Part shown: one piece after another, positions 27,609 to 39,109 of the stretch | Layout of the letters: every line of letters starts with the position of its first letter | Position numbering within the stretch: position 1 is the first letter of the stretch | DNA from: Massilia arenae | GTDB lineage: Bacteria > Pseudomonadota > Gammaproteobacteria > Burkholderiales > Burkholderiaceae_D | Assembly (NCBI RefSeq): GCF_008014745.1 | Contig: NZ_VPFD01000013.1 | Coordinates: forward strand, 1 to 64,000 | Length of the DNA stretch: 64,000 nt | Reading direction: 5' to 3' | Translations under genes and position numbers: made by a program | Notes under the pieces: generated by a model | The model's database searches: none | What the model was told of the DNA's origin: nothing | The model's input: the letters and a program-made list of their open reading frames with translations, nothing else

Positions 27609-29678
27609 TCAGTCCAGGACCGAACCGCTGCCAGGGCGTGGGCTGACCGTGCCCAGGCGCGCCTTCAGCGATTGCGGCTTGCCCTCGAAGATCGAGGCAT
27701 AGTTGGTGGCATTGGCCATGACGTTGCGCACATAGCCGCGCGTCTCGGTGAAGGGAATGCTCTCGACGAAGATCGCGCCTTCCATCGGCGCGTCGAGCCG
27801 GCCGCGCCAGGTGCGCGAGCGTCCCGGGCCGGCGTTGTAGGCGGCCGTGGCCAGCACTTGCGAGCCTTCGAAGTTCTCGAGCACCATATTCATGTAATTG
27901 GCGCCGAGCGTGATATTCGTATGCAGGTCGTTGAGCATGGTGTGCACAAAGTTATCCAGGCCAATCTTGGCCGCCACCCATTTGCCGGTGGCGGGCATCA
28001 CCTGCATCAGGCCCGAGGCGCCGACGCCGGAACGGGCGTCGCGGATGAAGCGCGACTCTTGCCGGATGAGGCCATACACCCAGGCTTTATCGAGACTCAG
28101 GCCCTGGGCGGTGGGCTTGAGGACCTCGAGATGGGGCGCCGGGAAGCGCTGGTCGTAGCTTAGCTCGGTGCGCGTGCGCAGCGAGGTCTCGACCATGCGG
28201 TCGAGGTGCTCGTTGCGGCGCGCCAGCTCGGCGGCGGCCAGCAGCTGACGTTCAGACAGCCCGCGCAAGCCCCAGTTCCATTCGCGGTTGCCTTCCGCGC
28301 GCAGGCTCAAACGGTAGAACTTCAGGGCCCGCTGCAGGCTCGGATTATTGGTCGCCTGCGACAGTTCCGGCGCCGTGATCGGCGCGACCGGCGGCGGCGC
28401 GACGATCTGGTTGCCCAGTTCTTCATACGCCAGCTGGGTATAAAAGGTGGTCTGGGCGGCGATGCCCTGCCACAGCGCGCGCGCCTCTTGCGTGCGGCCC
28501 TCGGCCTGCATCGCGCGGCCCAGCCAGTAGATCCAGGTCGAATCGGCGCGCAGGTTCGGCGGCATCGCCTCGATGGTGGCGCGCACTTCTTTCCAGTCGC
28601 CGCGGCGCAGCGCCATGCGGGTCTTCCACTGCATCTGGAATTCGGTGAGCGTGGCGCCCTTGGCGCGGTCCCAGTAGCCGTGCGCCTCGGTCGCCAGCGC
28701 GATCGAGGCCGCCAGCGCCACGCTGGCCCAGCCGATGGCGCGCTCTTCGCTGGACAGTTGCGGCCCGTTCTTTTCCAGGCTCGCGACGGCGATCCTGAGC
28801 GTGGTGCGCGCCATGCGGCCGACCGCCACCAGGTACAGTTCGCGTTCGGCGCGGGTCTTGCCGATGCCGCGCGCCAGCGCCACCGCCGGCAGGTCGACCG
28901 CCTGGGCGGCGCGCGTTTCGGGCAGGCCCAGCAGCACGGCGACGCGCCGCGCGGGCCCGGTGGTATTGTCCAGTCCGGCAATGCGCAGCTGCCACAGCAG
29001 GTCGGCCTGGGTGAACTGGCCATTGCCCGCCAGTTGCGCGATCAGGCCGCTGCAGGCGTCGCCATAACCGGCCGGGGTTTTCAGCAGTGCGCGCGCTTCG
29101 TCGGCCACCCGTTCGCCGCGTTCGGCGCGCGCCAGCAAGGCGTAGCAGCGCACCTGCAGGCTGCCGGACTGGGCCAGCGTACCGGCTTCGCGCTCGAAGG
29201 TATTCCATTCGCGCCGCTTGCCCAGTTCCATCAGCCATTCGGCGCGCAGCTGCTCGGCCACGGCCGTGCCGTCGTGACGGCGCAGCACCTGCACCACCTC
29301 ATCCTGGATGGCATCGCGCAGGCGAGGTTTCAGACGATAATAGTCGACATAGGATGCCAGCGAGTAATTCGACGGCAGGCGCGAGGCGATCGCATTGACG
29401 CGCGCGCCGTCGTTCTGGCGCGCCGCTTCGCGCAGCAGCAGGAAGTTGTCGTCATCGGCGCGGCTGTCGGCCACCAGGGTCGGCCCGCCGGCAGCGGGAA
29501 CCCCCACCGTGCCGGCGCCCGGAACGGATGGCGCACCGGCCGGTATTGGCGGCAGCGCCACGTCGGGCGCGGGTGCATCGGGGTCTTCCTGGGCCATGAC
29601 ACCTGCAGGCAATGCGCAGGACAGAACAAGGGCAATAGCGGCCGGCCACAAGCCGGCTGACAATTTCGATTGATACAT
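27609..29678 (-). CDS. Soluble lytic murein transglycosylase (Slt70-like)
   Basis: A 689-residue exported enzyme that cleaves peptidoglycan to 1,6-anhydromuropeptides. It begins with a signal peptide (to about VMAQ, residue 30), then a long alpha-superhelical region as in Slt70, and a C-terminal lysozyme-like domain: the catalytic Glu in LIRQESRF, GLMQVMPATG, and AAYNAGPGRSRTW. I chose ATG 29678, which has GAGAG six nt upstream, over a TTG at 29684. It is divergent from the 5-formyl-THF cyclo-ligase gene with only 32 nt between them. Confidence 0.92.
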   Translation of the reverse strand: MYQSKLSAGLWPAAIALVLSCALPAGVMAQEDPDAPAPDVALPPIPAGAPSVPGAGTVGVPAAGGPTLVADSRADDDNFLLLREAARQNDGARVNAIASRLPSNYSLASYVDYYRLKPRLRDAIQDEVVQVLRRHDGTAVAEQLRAEWLMELGKRREWNTFEREAGTLAQSGSLQVRCYALLARAERGERVADEARALLKTPAGYGDACSGLIAQLAGNGQFTQADLLWQLRIAGLDNTTGPARRVAVLLGLPETRAAQAVDLPAVALARGIGKTRAERELYLVAVGRMARTTLRIAVASLEKNGPQLSSEERAIGWASVALAASIALATEAHGYWDRAKGATLTEFQMQWKTRMALRRGDWKEVRATIEAMPPNLRADSTWIYWLGRAMQAEGRTQEARALWQGIAAQTTFYTQLAYEELGNQIVAPPPVAPITAPELSQATNNPSLQRALKFYRLSLRAEGNREWNWGLRGLSERQLLAAAELARRNEHLDRMVETSLRTRTELSYDQRFPAPHLEVLKPTAQGLSLDKAWVYGLIRQESRFIRDARSGVGASGLMQVMPATGKWVAAKIGLDNFVHTMLNDLHTNITLGANYMNMVLENFEGSQVLATAAYNAGPGRSRTWRGRLDAPMEGAIFVESIPFTETRGYVRNVMANATNYASIFEGKPQSLKARLGTVSPRPGSGSVLD

Positions 29679-29710
29679 CCACAACTCTCACATTACGCTG
29701 CATTGAAACC

Positions 29711-30319
29711 ATGACCGGCGACCCAAGAATACCACGCGCCTACGGGGCACTGCCAGACACGGCAGTGAGCAAACTTGCCCAGCAACAGGACAAGGCGCTA
29801 TTGCGCAACACACTCAAGGCGCTGCGGCGCGCGATCGATCCGGCCACCAAGCATGCCTGGGATGACCGCATCGGCGCACGGGTGATTGCCTGGTGCCGGG
29901 CGCATCCTCATGAAGCGCTGGGCGTGTACTGGCCGCTGGCCGGCGAACCGGACTTGCGTCCAGCCTACGCGGAATTGGCTCAGGCAGGCGTACGGCTGGC
30001 ATTGCCCGTGGTGGTCGAGCGCGATGCGCCGTTGGGATTTGCCGAGTGGATACCCGGTGAGCCGACGGTGAACGACCGGCTGGGCGTGGCGGTGCCGAGC
30101 GAGCTGCGGATGGTGGCGCGACCGCCGGCTTTATTGGTGCCCTGCCTTGGGTTCAATGCCCAGGGATATCGGGTGGGGTATGGGGGTGGGTTTTATGACC
30201 GGACCCTGGCGCCAGAGCCGAGACCGGCAACGGTGGGGATCGCGTATGCGTGCCAATTGGTGGCGTTCGATGGCGACGCACATGACATACCCCTCGATAG
30301 TGTGATTACCGAGGAATAA
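29711..30319 (+). CDS. 5-formyltetrahydrofolate cyclo-ligase
   Basis: A 202-residue enzyme that converts 5-formyl-THF to 5,10-methenyl-THF with ATP. The diagnostic C-terminal motif LVPCLGFNAQGYRVGYGGGF is followed by YDRTL, and an Arg/Lys-rich N-terminal helix (KALLRNTLKALRR) is conserved. The start is uncertain: ATG 29711 gives about 24 residues before the conserved helix, and a GTG at 29765 is an alternative. It converges with metF, another C1-folate enzyme, across a shared terminator. Confidence 0.92.
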   Translation: MTGDPRIPRAYGALPDTAVSKLAQQQDKALLRNTLKALRRAIDPATKHAWDDRIGARVIAWCRAHPHEALGVYWPLAGEPDLRPAYAELAQAGVRLALPVVVERDAPLGFAEWIPGEPTVNDRLGVAVPSELRMVARPPALLVPCLGFNAQGYRVGYGGGFYDRTLAPEPRPATVGIAYACQLVAFDGDAHDIPLDSVITEE

Positions 30320-30346
30320 CGGCCGGGACTGGACCCGGCCGTTATT
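30315..30346. terminator. Bidirectional terminator between cyclo-ligase and metF
   Basis: AATAACGGCCGGG and CCCGGCCGTTATT form a perfect 13-bp stem with loop ACTGGA. The hairpin includes the cyclo-ligase stop codon and ends 3 nt from the metF stop codon, so it can serve both convergent genes. Confidence 0.85.
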
Positions 30347-30349
30347 GGA

Positions 30350-31180
30350 TCAGGCCCGCAGGCGCTGCCAGATCGCCGTGGTCGGCGCCGCCTGGTTCAT
30401 GCTATAGAAATGCAGGCCCGGCGCGCCGCCTTCCAGCAGGCGTTCGCACAGCCCCGTCACGACGTCCAGCCCGAAGGCCTTGATCGAGGCGCTGTCGTCG
30501 CCGAAGCTGGCCAGCTTGAGGCGCACCCAGCGCGGAATCTCGGCGCCGCACATATCCGAGAAACGCATCAGCTGCATATAGTTCGTGATCGGCATGATGC
30601 CGGCCACGACCGGCACGTCGACACCCAGCTTGCGCACATTGTCGACGAACTGGAAGTACGCATCGGCATTGTAGAAATACTGGGTGATGGCGGCATTCGC
30701 CCCGGCCCCCACCTTACGCGCGAAGGCTTGCAGGTCGTCTTGCGGCGAACGCGCCTGCGGGTGCATCTCGGGATAGGCCGCGACCTCGATGTGGAACCAG
30801 TCGCCGGTTTCCTGGCGAATGAATTCCACCAGCTCGCTGGCATAGCGCAACTCGCCCGCGCCGCCATAGCCGCTCGGCAGGTCGCCGCGCAGGGCCACTA
30901 CCCGCTTGATGCCGCTGTCTTGGTATTGCTTGAGGACGTCACGGATCGACTCGCGCGTGGCGCCGATGCACGACAGGTGGGGCGCGGCCTCGTGGCCGGC
31001 GGCCTGGATCTCGCGCACCGTCGCCAGCGTGCCCTGCTGGGTGCTGCCGCCGGCGCCGAAGGTCACCGAAAAATACTTCGGATTGAGGTCGGCCAGCTTG
31101 GCGCGCGCAATGCGCAGCTTTTCGGCGCCTTCCGGCGTCTTGGGCGGGAAGAACTCGATACTGAAATCAGGAGTTTCCAT
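30350..31180 (-). CDS. metF: 5,10-methylenetetrahydrofolate reductase
   Basis: A 276-residue FAD enzyme that makes 5-methyl-THF for methionine synthesis. It begins METPDFSIEFFPPKTPEG, the typical active-site region with the catalytic Glu, and continues with SVTFGAGGSTQQGT and VVALRGDLP. The ATG at 31180 was chosen because the upstream in-frame extension lies inside the YvlD-like gene, whose 3' end overlaps metF by 14 nt. It belongs to the ahcY-yvlD-metF unit and is probably under the SAH riboswitch. Confidence 0.95.
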   Translation of the reverse strand: METPDFSIEFFPPKTPEGAEKLRIARAKLADLNPKYFSVTFGAGGSTQQGTLATVREIQAAGHEAAPHLSCIGATRESIRDVLKQYQDSGIKRVVALRGDLPSGYGGAGELRYASELVEFIRQETGDWFHIEVAAYPEMHPQARSPQDDLQAFARKVGAGANAAITQYFYNADAYFQFVDNVRKLGVDVPVVAGIMPITNYMQLMRFSDMCGAEIPRWVRLKLASFGDDSASIKAFGLDVVTGLCERLLEGGAPGLHFYSMNQAAPTTAIWQRLRA

Positions 31181-31523
31181 CTTTGTCGGAAAGAAGCAAG
31201 GTTGAAAGCGCCCACGAAATAATGCTGTACAGGATGGCTGCCAGGAAGGCCGACCAGAAACCCGCCACCTCGAACCCGCCGACCACATTCGACACCAGCC
31301 AGAACAGCAAGGCATTGATGACCAGGATAAACAGGCCCATCGAGACCAGGGTGACCGGCAGGGTCAGGATCACCAGCACCGGACGGATCAGGGTATTGAC
31401 CAGCCCGAGCACCAGCGCCGCGATCAGGGCGGTGCCAATGCTGGAAACTTCGACGGAGTGCATCAGGTAAGGCAGGGCCATCAGGGCCGCGGCATTGATC
31501 AGCCAGGTAATCAGCAAGCGCAT
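31167..31523 (-). CDS. YvlD-like four-helix membrane protein (phage holin family IV)
   Basis: A 118-residue very hydrophobic protein with four membrane segments. The LVLGLVNTLIRPVLVILTLP stretch and INALLFWLVS are typical of the YvlD / mycobacterial-type holin family, which despite its name is mostly chromosomal and not phage-linked. It lies 113 nt downstream of ahcY and overlaps the start of metF by 14 nt, suggesting translational coupling. Its function is unknown. Confidence 0.85.
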   Translation of the reverse strand: MRLLITWLINAAALMALPYLMHSVEVSSIGTALIAALVLGLVNTLIRPVLVILTLPVTLVSMGLFILVINALLFWLVSNVVGGFEVAGFWSAFLAAILYSIISWALSTLLLSDKDGNS

Positions 31524-31591
31524 CGGTACAGACTTTCGTGGTGCGCGTGCGCCGCCTTACGATGAATGCGGCGCACGGTGTTTAGATAAGC

Positions 31592-31613
31592 GAAACGTCC
31601 CGAAGGACGTTTC
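31592..31613 (-). terminator. UUCG-type hairpin downstream of ahcY
   Basis: GAAACGTCC and GGACGTTTC form a 9-bp stem; on the minus strand the loop is TTCG, a very stable tetraloop. There is no clear T-run, so it may pause or stabilise the transcript rather than end it before the YvlD-like gene and metF. Confidence 0.5.
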
Positions 31614-31636
31614 ACATGACTACAAACCGCTACCGA

Positions 31637-33049
<1,413 letters not shown>

Positions 33050-33082
33050 CACGCCCTCCTTTCAATGTTTAGAAAAAAGTAA

Positions 33083-33151
33083 CGTGAGCGCAGTTGCTTG
33101 GATATCCGAGCCTGGCAAAGAGGGACCTCTTTGTCGCAACGCTCCTCGGAA
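33083..33151 (-). promoter_or_regulatory. S-adenosylhomocysteine (SAH) riboswitch
   Basis: The minus-strand leader of ahcY reads TCCGAGGAGCGTTGCGAC, a local hairpin AAAGAGG/CCTCTTT, then GCCAGGCTCGGA, and GCAACTGCGCTCACG. These are the conserved blocks of the SAH riboswitch: the P1 stem pairs GAGCGTTGC with GCAACTGCGCTC, and TCCGAG can pair with CTCGGA as the pseudoknot. It ends 33 nt before the ahcY start. SAH binding is known to switch such leaders on, so SAH accumulation should raise AhcY. A -10-like TAAACT lies just upstream (33163-33158). Confidence 0.92.
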
Positions 33152-33205
33152 TGGGGTAGTTTAGCACGCCTGGAGGGGCGTGGATACCTCGCTGGCGTGC
33201 AAATG

Positions 33206-33318
33206 ACTTGGGTTCCCGCCTGCGCGGGAACGACGTGCTTGTGTGCGTGTCCGAAGCCGGTTTATCGACATCTCACACCCTCAACCCACGTCGTTCCCGC
33301 GCAGGCGGGAACCCAAGT
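33206..33318. repeat. Inverted pair of REP-like repeats between metK and the ahcY leader
   Basis: Copies at 33206-33236 and 33288-33318 carry the core GTTCCCGC-N4-GCGGGAAC and lie in opposite orientation, tails outward, the reverse of the pair at 887-997. They occupy the space between the metK stop and the ahcY promoter region. Confidence 0.85.
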
Positions 33319-33365
33319 CCGCCGCGCAGCCCGAACGTTTGCCGGACTGCGACCGCGCCTGCAGA

Positions 33366-34532
<1,167 letters not shown>

Positions 34533-34597
34533 GTAGGCTCCAGTTACTGATTCATAGAATTGCCGCAGCAACTATTGCCTGCGACGCTTTAGCGAAA

Positions 34598-34628
34598 TTT
34601 ATATTCCGCTTCGCAAGTTGTCTGTTAA
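34598..34628 (-). promoter_or_regulatory. Possible metK promoter
   Basis: On the minus strand TTAACA (34628-34623) precedes an AT-rich TATAAA (34603-34598) by 19 nt, with about 65 nt of leader before metK. The spacing is longer than ideal, and an overlapping -10 with 17-nt spacing is possible. Confidence 0.35.
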
Positions 34629-34717
34629 CTCGGCGGATCCAGCATAAAGTGGTATTTTACGCTTCCTAAGAATTTTGGTGTGGAAACGCATACCGCGCTC
34701 GACACCCATCAATCGAC

Positions 34718-35569
34718 ATGTTAGTAGTAATTTTCCGAATATTATCTGTTTTCCCCTTGCCAATGCTGCACGCCTTGGGCGGTGCGCTGGGCTGGCTGGT
34801 CTATTGGCTGTCGCCGTCGTACAAGCGCCGCCTGCGCGCCAACCTGGCCCAGGCCGGCTATGACGCGCACTGGAAACAGGCCGTGTCCGAAGCCGGCAAG
34901 GCCGCGATCGAGCTCGCCTTCGTGTGGTGCGCCAAGCCGGAACGGGTTGCCAGGCATGCCACGGTGGAAAACTGGGAGCTGGTCCAGGAAAAACTCGACG
35001 CGGGCCGCGGCATTGTGTTCCTCACGCCACACCTGGGTTGCTTCGAAATGACGGCGCAGCAGATCGCACTCAAGACGGCGTTGACGGTCATGTATCGCCC
35101 GCCGCGCAAGGACGCGCTGCGGCCGCTGGTCGAAGGCGCCCGTGCGCGCCACAACCTGCACCTGGCGCCGGCGAACCTGTCCGGCGTGCGCATCCTGGCC
35201 AAGACCCTCAAGAGCGGCCAGCCGATCGGCTTGCTGCCCGACCAGGTGCCACAGGAAGGCGAAGGCGTGTGGGCGCCCTTCTTCGGCCGTAACGCCTATA
35301 CGATGACCCTGCCGGCCAAGCTTGCCCAGCTGGGCAAGGCCGACATCCTGCTGGTGTACGCCGAACGGCGCCCGGGCGGCGCCGGCTACATCGTACGCTT
35401 CGTGCCGTTCGACGGCGATTTGAATGGCAGCGCCACCGACCAGGCGGCGGCGATCAACCGCGCCATGGAGCAGCTGATCGCGCGTGCGCCGAGCCAGTAT
35501 TTCTGGAGCTATAACCGCTACAAGCAGCCGGACGGCGTGGCCGGTCCGGACAGCGAGGTTGGTGCATGA
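34718..35569 (+). CDS. Lipid A biosynthesis acyltransferase (LpxL/HtrB family), first copy
   Basis: A 283-residue inner-membrane acyltransferase that adds a secondary acyl chain to lipid A. One N-terminal membrane segment is followed by the catalytic H-x4-E motif in PHLGCFE, then MYRPPRKDALRPLVEGAR and GLLPDQVPQEGEGVWAPFFG. It overlaps the next gene, a second family member, by 4 nt (ATGA). Which chain position each enzyme serves cannot be told from sequence alone. Confidence 0.92.
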   Translation: MLVVIFRILSVFPLPMLHALGGALGWLVYWLSPSYKRRLRANLAQAGYDAHWKQAVSEAGKAAIELAFVWCAKPERVARHATVENWELVQEKLDAGRGIVFLTPHLGCFEMTAQQIALKTALTVMYRPPRKDALRPLVEGARARHNLHLAPANLSGVRILAKTLKSGQPIGLLPDQVPQEGEGVWAPFFGRNAYTMTLPAKLAQLGKADILLVYAERRPGGAGYIVRFVPFDGDLNGSATDQAAAINRAMEQLIARAPSQYFWSYNRYKQPDGVAGPDSEVGA

Positions 35570-36429
35570 GGATTCTGCTTGGCTTCATGTGGCTGCTGCA
35601 TTTCTTGCCGCTACCCATCCTGGGTCGCTTCGGCGAAGCGATCGGCAGCCTGATGTTCATGATCATGGGCAAGCGCCGCAAGATCACGCTGACCAATCTG
35701 CGCCTGACCATGCCTGAACTGAGCGACGGCGAACGGCGCGACATCGCGAAACGGCATTTCCGCGCCTACGCGCGCAGCATCTTCGAGCGCTCGATCCTGT
35801 GGTGGGCGCCCGAGGAACGGGTGCGCAGCCTGATCAAGGTCGAGCCGGCGGTGCCGCAGGCCGCGATGGAAGACGGCCCCACGATCCTGCTGTGCCCGCA
35901 CTTCGTGTGCCTGGACGTGGCCGGCGTCGCCTCGCGCGTGATCCCGGTATGCAGCATGTACGTGCCGCAAAAGAACGAGGCTTTCGACCGCCTGCTGCGC
36001 CATGGCCGCGAACGCTATGGCCCGGTGCGCCTGGTGACGCGCAAGGAAGGCATCAAGCCGATCCTGCGCGCGCTGCGCGACGGCCTGCCCTACTTCATGC
36101 TGCCGGACATGGATTTCGGCGAAAAGGATGCCGAATTCGTGCCCTTCTTCGGCGTGCAGGCGGCGACCCTGACCGCGCTGGGACGCATCGCCGCGACCAC
36201 CGGCGCCAAGGTGATCCCGGTGATCGCGACCTATCTGCCGAACTACCAGGGCTGGCGCGTGCGTTTCTATCCCGCTTGGGAGAACTATCCTGGCGACGAT
36301 ATGGTCGAGGCGACCCGCCGCATGAACGCCTTCATCGAAGAACGCGTGCGCGAGGCGCCGGAGCAGTATTTCTGGACCCATAAACGCTTCAAGACCCGTC
36401 CGCCGGGTGAACCTTCGCTGTACGATTGA
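35566..36429 (+). CDS. Lipid A biosynthesis acyltransferase (LpxL/HtrB family), second copy
   Basis: A 287-residue paralogue of the preceding enzyme. It has an N-terminal membrane segment ([17 protein letters not shown]), the catalytic motif as H-x4-D (PHFVCLD) rather than H-x4-E, and [19 protein letters not shown] downstream. The tandem arrangement suggests sequential lipid A acylation. The reading frame overlaps the upstream gene by ATGA and dapF starts 17 nt after its stop. Confidence 0.92.
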   Translation: MRILLGFMWLLHFLPLPILGRFGEAIGSLMFMIMGKRRKITLTNLRLTMPELSDGERRDIAKRHFRAYARSIFERSILWWAPEERVRSLIKVEPAVPQAAMEDGPTILLCPHFVCLDVAGVASRVIPVCSMYVPQKNEAFDRLLRHGRERYGPVRLVTRKEGIKPILRALRDGLPYFMLPDMDFGEKDAEFVPFFGVQAATLTALGRIAATTGAKVIPVIATYLPNYQGWRVRFYPAWENYPGDDMVEATRRMNAFIEERVREAPEQYFWTHKRFKTRPPGEPSLYD

Positions 36430-36446
36430 ACAGGATCGAACTGAGC

Positions 36447-37307
36447 ATGAAACTGAAATTCACCAAGATGCATGGCGCGGGCAACGACTTCGTCGTGATC
36501 GACGCCATCAACCAGCAGATCGACGTCGACGGCATCAGCGCTGACCAATGGCAGCGCCTGGCCGATCGCCGCTTCGGCATCGGCGCCGACCAAATTCTGG
36601 TCGTCGAGCGCCCGAACGAGGAAGGCGTGGATTTCCGCTACCGCATCTTCAACAACGATGGCAGCGAAGTCGAGCAGTGCGGCAACGGCTCGCGCGCCTT
36701 CGTCCGCTTCGTGGTGGAGAAGGGTTTGACGCAGGAACGCAGCATCCGCGTGCGGACCATGTCGGGCATCATCAACCCGCGCCTGGAAGACGACGGCAGC
36801 GTGACGGTGGACATGGGCGCGCCGCGCCTGGACCCGGCCGAGGTGCCGTTCGACAGCGCAGGACTGGACGGCAAGCCGGAAGGCGAGGAAACGCTGTGGC
36901 CGCTGCCGGTCGGCGGCGAGGCCACGCAGATCTCGGTCGTCTCGATGGGCAATCCGCATGCGGTGCAAGTGGTGCACAATGTCGACACGGCGCTGGTCGA
37001 ACAGACCGGCCCGCTGATCGAACACCATGAGCGCTTCCCGAAACGCGTCAACGCCGGCTATATGCAGGTGGTCGACCGCGGTCACATCCGCCTGCGCGTC
37101 CATGAACGCGGCGCCGGCGAGACTTTAGCCTGCGGCACTGGCGCCTGCGCGGCGGTGGTGGCCGGCATCCGGCGCGGCCTGCTCGATTCGCCGGTGCGCG
37201 TCTCGGCCCGCGGCGGCGAACTCAGCATCACCTGGGCGGGAGCGGGCCAGTCGGTCTACCTCAGCGGGCCGGCGGTATCGGTGTTCGAAGGCGAAGTCGA
37301 GATCTGA
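36447..37307 (+). CDS. dapF: Diaminopimelate epimerase
   Basis: A 286-residue enzyme that interconverts LL- and meso-diaminopimelate for lysine and peptidoglycan synthesis. The N-terminal [16 protein letters not shown] and the two active-site cysteines, in EQCGNGSRA and LACGTGACA, are intact. ATG 36447 is preferred over a TTG at 36426 because the family starts with [10 protein letters not shown]. It ends the lpxL-lpxL-dapF unit, followed by a terminator. Confidence 0.96.
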   Translation: MKLKFTKMHGAGNDFVVIDAINQQIDVDGISADQWQRLADRRFGIGADQILVVERPNEEGVDFRYRIFNNDGSEVEQCGNGSRAFVRFVVEKGLTQERSIRVRTMSGIINPRLEDDGSVTVDMGAPRLDPAEVPFDSAGLDGKPEGEETLWPLPVGGEATQISVVSMGNPHAVQVVHNVDTALVEQTGPLIEHHERFPKRVNAGYMQVVDRGHIRLRVHERGAGETLACGTGACAAVVAGIRRGLLDSPVRVSARGGELSITWAGAGQSVYLSGPAVSVFEGEVEI

Positions 37308-37349
37308 CGCCGCGGCAAGCGCCCTCCAGGGCGCCGCCATCGCAAGACC

Positions 37350-37370
37350 GGGCGCCGCTGGCGCCCTTTT
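37350..37370 (+). terminator. Terminator after dapF
   Basis: GGGCGCC and GGCGCCC form a 7-bp stem with loop GCT followed by TTTT, 43 nt after the dapF stop codon. It also lies just beyond the end of the convergent Sel1-type gene. Confidence 0.75.
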
Positions 37371-37393
37371 CATTTGCGGGGTATGCGCCGGCT

Positions 37394-39109
37394 TCAGGCC
37401 GCCAGCTCGATGTCGGCGCCGCCGTCGGCGTCGTTGCCCGGGATCGCCACATTGAGCAGGGTGCGCAGCCGGTACAGGCGCTGCCGATAATTTCCTTCCG
37501 GCCCGGTCGGGCCGCAATCGACCTGTTCGAACAGGCGCACGATGCGGTCCAGCGCCTCGCGTTGTTGCGCCGATTCCACCATCACCAGGCGCCGCTTGCT
37601 GCGCCCGTAGCTGGCGCGGATGTCGATCACGAGGCAATGGCCCTGGTCGGCGGCGCCCACGTCCAGCAGCAGCGCCTCGGCGCGCGACAGGTCGAACAGC
37701 GCCGCCAGCTCGATGCGCGCGGCCAGCAACGGATGCGCGGCCAGCGCATCGGCGTGGCTGGCCAGCAGCCGCCCGGTCTCGGTGTACGGCGCGGCCGCCG
37801 CGCGCGGCGCGATCTTGCGCAGCAGCTCGACGGCCTCCGGCGAACCCTGAGCCGCCGCCTGCTGCAGCCAGTAGACGGCGCGCACGTCGTTGTTCTCGTT
37901 TTCGCGACGCGCGCGCCAGGCGTTGTGGCCGCATTCGAGCTGGGCATCGCGATACCCCATCTCGGCGGCCCGCTCCAGGTAGCGCTGGGCATCGGCCACG
38001 TTACGCTGCGAAAACTCGGGCTTGATATAGATGCGCGACAGCGCATACCAGGCCTCGGCCAGGCCCTGCTCTCCGGCCAGGTTCAGCCAACGAATCGCCT
38101 TCTTGAAGTTAGCCACTTGCGCGTGGGCGACATGCGCGTTTGCGACATGCGCGTGTGCGACATGCGCATCCGCGACCGGGCCGCTGGCCGTCCCGCCATT
38201 GCTGCACCGCCTGCCATCGACCCGCATGCGCGCGCAGCGCAGCCCCAGCGCCAGCTGTGCATGGGGATCATGCTCGGCCGCCGCAAGCTCCCAGAACACG
38301 GCGGGTTCGCCCGGCTGGCAGCGCGCCGCCGCGCCGGCGTCGCTCGCCGGCAGGCCGCTGACGCCATCGAGCGCCGGGTCGAGCAGGCGCGCGCAGCGCG
38401 ACAGCAGGGCAATCTCGTCGGGGGCAAAACGACGCATTTCTCCCTGTTCGCCGCGCTCGCCGATCAGCGCGCGCGCCTGCGGCAGCCCGCGCTCGAGATA
38501 GTCGTCCCAACGGTGCGCCGTCCATGCCTCGTCGAGCGCCGCGTACTGCGCCGCGCCGGCGCCTTGCGGACGCCGCGCCCGCTCCTGGGCCGCGTGGCCG
38601 GCCTGCGGGCGCTCGGCGCCGCCGGAAGCAGGCGCCGGCCGTGCCGCCCCGCTCGGCGGCGCCGGCCGCGTACCTGGCTGGGCTGCGGGCTGCCTGCCCT
38701 GGCGCTGCGACAGCAGCCATTGCGCATGCGGGAAGCCGGCGCGCGCCGCGTCCTCGAGCGCCTGCATGGCCTTCGGATGCTGCTGGGATGGCGCTGCCGC
38801 CGGATCGAGCACCAGCTGCGCATACACCAGTCCGGCATGCAGGCTGCCGTCGTCATAGGCGCGCTCGTACCACTGGGCGACGGCGGTGGCGTTATGCTGG
38901 GCAAGCTCAAGAGGGATATGGTTACCGATCAACTGCCAGGCAGGTGGACAGTCTTGTCGGGCCGCGCGTTCAAGCCAGTGCAGCGCCGTTGGCAGGCTCT
39001 GCGGGAGTCCGGCGCTGCCGAACAAATACAGCTTGCCCAGTTCGAGCTGGGCCGCCACCTGCCCGGCGCGGGCGTTGCGAATGATCGCCAGTTCTTCGCG
39101 GTTAGCCAT
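37394..39109 (-). CDS. Sel1/TPR-repeat protein with an in-frame tandem repeat
   Basis: A 571-residue protein built of Sel1-like helical repeats, for example ALHWLERAARQDCPPAWQLI near the N-terminus and DAQRYLERAAEMGYRDAQLE in the middle. A low-complexity Pro/Ala/Arg linker (about 150-215) separates the two repeat blocks. Between them, at about residues 313-333, lies a degenerate tandem of the pentapeptide type A-H-V-A-H/N. The start at 39109 (MANREEL) was chosen since the extension upstream is unlike protein. No signal peptide is seen. Sel1 proteins usually scaffold protein complexes; its partners are unknown. Confidence 0.75.
   Translation of the reverse strand: MANREELAIIRNARAGQVAAQLELGKLYLFGSAGLPQSLPTALHWLERAARQDCPPAWQLIGNHIPLELAQHNATAVAQWYERAYDDGSLHAGLVYAQLVLDPAAAPSQQHPKAMQALEDAARAGFPHAQWLLSQRQGRQPAAQPGTRPAPPSGAARPAPASGGAERPQAGHAAQERARRPQGAGAAQYAALDEAWTAHRWDDYLERGLPQARALIGERGEQGEMRRFAPDEIALLSRCARLLDPALDGVSGLPASDAGAAARCQPGEPAVFWELAAAEHDPHAQLALGLRCARMRVDGRRCSNGGTASGPVADAHVAHAHVANAHVAHAQVANFKKAIRWLNLAGEQGLAEAWYALSRIYIKPEFSQRNVADAQRYLERAAEMGYRDAQLECGHNAWRARRENENNDVRAVYWLQQAAAQGSPEAVELLRKIAPRAAAAPYTETGRLLASHADALAAHPLLAARIELAALFDLSRAEALLLDVGAADQGHCLVIDIRASYGRSKRRLVMVESAQQREALDRIVRLFEQVDCGPTGPEGNYRQRLYRLRTLLNVAIPGNDADGGADIELAA
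38112..38171. repeat. 15-nt in-frame tandem repeat in the Sel1-type gene
   Basis: Four consecutive 15-nt units with the core GCGACATGCGCGTGT (units start at 38112, 38127, 38142 and 38157, the first and last diverged). Because the unit is a multiple of three, changes in copy number would alter protein length by five residues without a frameshift. Confidence 0.85.

Noticed and set aside
31167..31523. Prophage remnant suggested by the holin family name
   Set aside because: No other phage gene is near. This four-helix YvlD family is commonly chromosomal, and the gene is embedded in a methionine-cycle operon.
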